NCBI GenBank assembly: GCA_019058245.1
Contig: JAHPZJ010000017.1
Location: forward strand, 11,134 to 75,133
DNA length: 64,000 nucleotides
Reading direction: 5' to 3'
From: Promethearchaeota archaeon
GTDB lineage: Archaea > Asgardarchaeota > Lokiarchaeia > Sigyniarchaeales > SOKP01
In this document: piece by piece, positions 63,537 through 64,000 of the stretch
Position numbering within the stretch: the stretch's first letter is position 1
How the letters are laid out: each line of letters opens with the position of its first letter
Translations under genes and position numbers: made by a program
The notes under the pieces: generated by a model
Told to the model about the DNA's origin: nothing
The model's database searches: none
What the model saw: the letters and a program-made list of their open reading frames with translations, nothing else

Positions 63537-64000
63537 ATGATACTGGAAAAAACTGTTGATCTAGTTAAAAATATTCATCAAGTTCACAAAATCATCCCCC
63601 CTAAAATAATTAAAGTTGTGATTGGACTAGGTTATACTTGTGTAGAGGTTTTTACTTATGCTTATAAAACCTTTTTAGGATTAGCATCAACATTACCAAA
63701 TATAATTTCGAATACAGATTGCAGTAAAATCAATTTTGCTGGTGAACTTACCAATTACTCTCTCAATGAGCTTTTAAGTTGGTCACTTGAAGTACCCAAT
63801 CTTAAAAAAATCATAGGAATCGCAACATTGAATGCTGTTTCTCAACATATATTAAAATTCATGAATCCTTACCAAAAAATTGAAAATAATTTATTATCTT
63901 TCCTTAATATTGATAAAAACACAAGTGTTACTTTTATAGGATTAATCAAGCCACTAATTAGAGATTGTAGTAAAATATCAAAAAAGATTACAATTATAGA
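63537..64000 (+). CDS. DUF364/DUF4213-type putative metal-chelation protein, cut by the window edge
   Basis: The first 154 codons are present and open to the window end. The translation includes VVIGLGYTCVEV, CSKINFAGELTNYSLNELLSW, IIGIATLNAVSQHIL and the beginning of the Rossmann-like domain VTFIGLIKPLIRDCSK..KKITII. This is the pattern of DUF4213 (enolase-N-like) followed by DUF364, a family thought to bind heavy metals or metal complexes and common in anaerobes. The C-terminal part lies beyond 64000. Confidence 0.82.
   Translation, partial: MILEKTVDLVKNIHQVHKIIPPKIIKVVIGLGYTCVEVFTYAYKTFLGLASTLPNIISNTDCSKINFAGELTNYSLNELLSWSLEVPNLKKIIGIATLNAVSQHILKFMNPYQKIENNLLSFLNIDKNTSVTFIGLIKPLIRDCSKISKKITII

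Overview
The window is very AT-rich (about 30% GC by eye), densely coding, and carries genes on both strands in short runs. It reads as an archaeal chromosome, most likely an Asgard archaeon of the Lokiarchaeia type. The grounds are a cyclic 2,3-diphosphoglycerate synthetase, an archaeal-length glutamate dehydrogenase, a tungsten-type aldehyde:ferredoxin oxidoreductase, a HypB maturase, GGTG/GAGGTG-type ribosome binding sites, long T-tract ends, PAS-rich archaeal histidine kinases and an Sds22-like leucine-rich-repeat protein. This placement is inference; there is no rRNA or ribosomal protein here to prove it. I saw no tRNA, rRNA, CRISPR array or transposase.

Layout. 0.5-10 kb: Sds22-like LRR protein, glutamate dehydrogenase, an SCP2-domain protein, two tandem membrane-anchored beta-helix (DUF4097-like) proteins, a TatD-like hydrolase, a pyroglutamyl-peptidase-like protein, small coiled-coil proteins and a DUF6125-like protein. 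10-22.5 kb: a carbon-metabolism block (aconitase, fumarase, two-subunit ATP-citrate lyase, isocitrate dehydrogenase) interrupted by a GNAT protein, a methyltransferase and a large LVIVD-repeat surface protein. 22.7-28.9 kb: a PadR regulator and a three-gene MacB/FtsX-type ABC exporter, with the same ATGT-N9-ACAT element in front of both transcription units. 29-30.2 kb: acyl-CoA dehydrogenase. 30.6-40.1 kb: three paralogous PAS histidine kinases, two followed by an overlapping response regulator and the third by the decayed remains of one, with a cyclic 2,3-diphosphoglycerate synthetase between them. 40.8-49.7 kb: AOR-family oxidoreductase, an HcnAB-like and an HcnC/DadA-like subunit of an amine/imino-acid dehydrogenase, an ornithine-carbamoyltransferase-like protein, carbamate kinase and ornithine aminotransferase. 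49.9-64 kb: a RelA/SpoT-like fragment with a probable frame break, a zinc-ribbon protein, a large coiled-coil orphan, methyltransferases, a NAD-kinase-like protein, a HisC-like aminotransferase, 3-hydroxyacyl-CoA dehydrogenase, HypB, a hexapeptide-repeat protein, a terpene-cyclase-like repeat protein, an SDR, a cyclophilin-like protein, a membrane-anchored winged-helix regulator, an ATC-hydrolase-like protein and the start of a DUF364-type protein.

How the genes could work together: ornithine aminotransferase and the HcnBC-like dehydrogenase both lead to glutamate semialdehyde/pyrroline-5-carboxylate. An AOR could oxidise such an aldehyde with ferredoxin, glutamate dehydrogenase feeds 2-oxoglutarate, and isocitrate dehydrogenase, aconitase and ATP-citrate lyase connect 2-oxoglutarate to acetyl-CoA and oxaloacetate. 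Carbamate kinase would give ATP by substrate-level phosphorylation. This is a hypothesis from gene content.

The most unusual signal is translational. Several genes have no ATG/GTG/TTG where homology, a signal anchor or a Shine-Dalgarno site puts the start, but do have ATT, ATC or ATA about 6-8 nt after a good Shine-Dalgarno. The clearest are the GNAT protein (ATT), the LVIVD surface protein (ATT) and the zinc-ribbon protein (ATC). Weaker ATA cases are the RelA-like gene, one ABC ATPase and the two response regulators.
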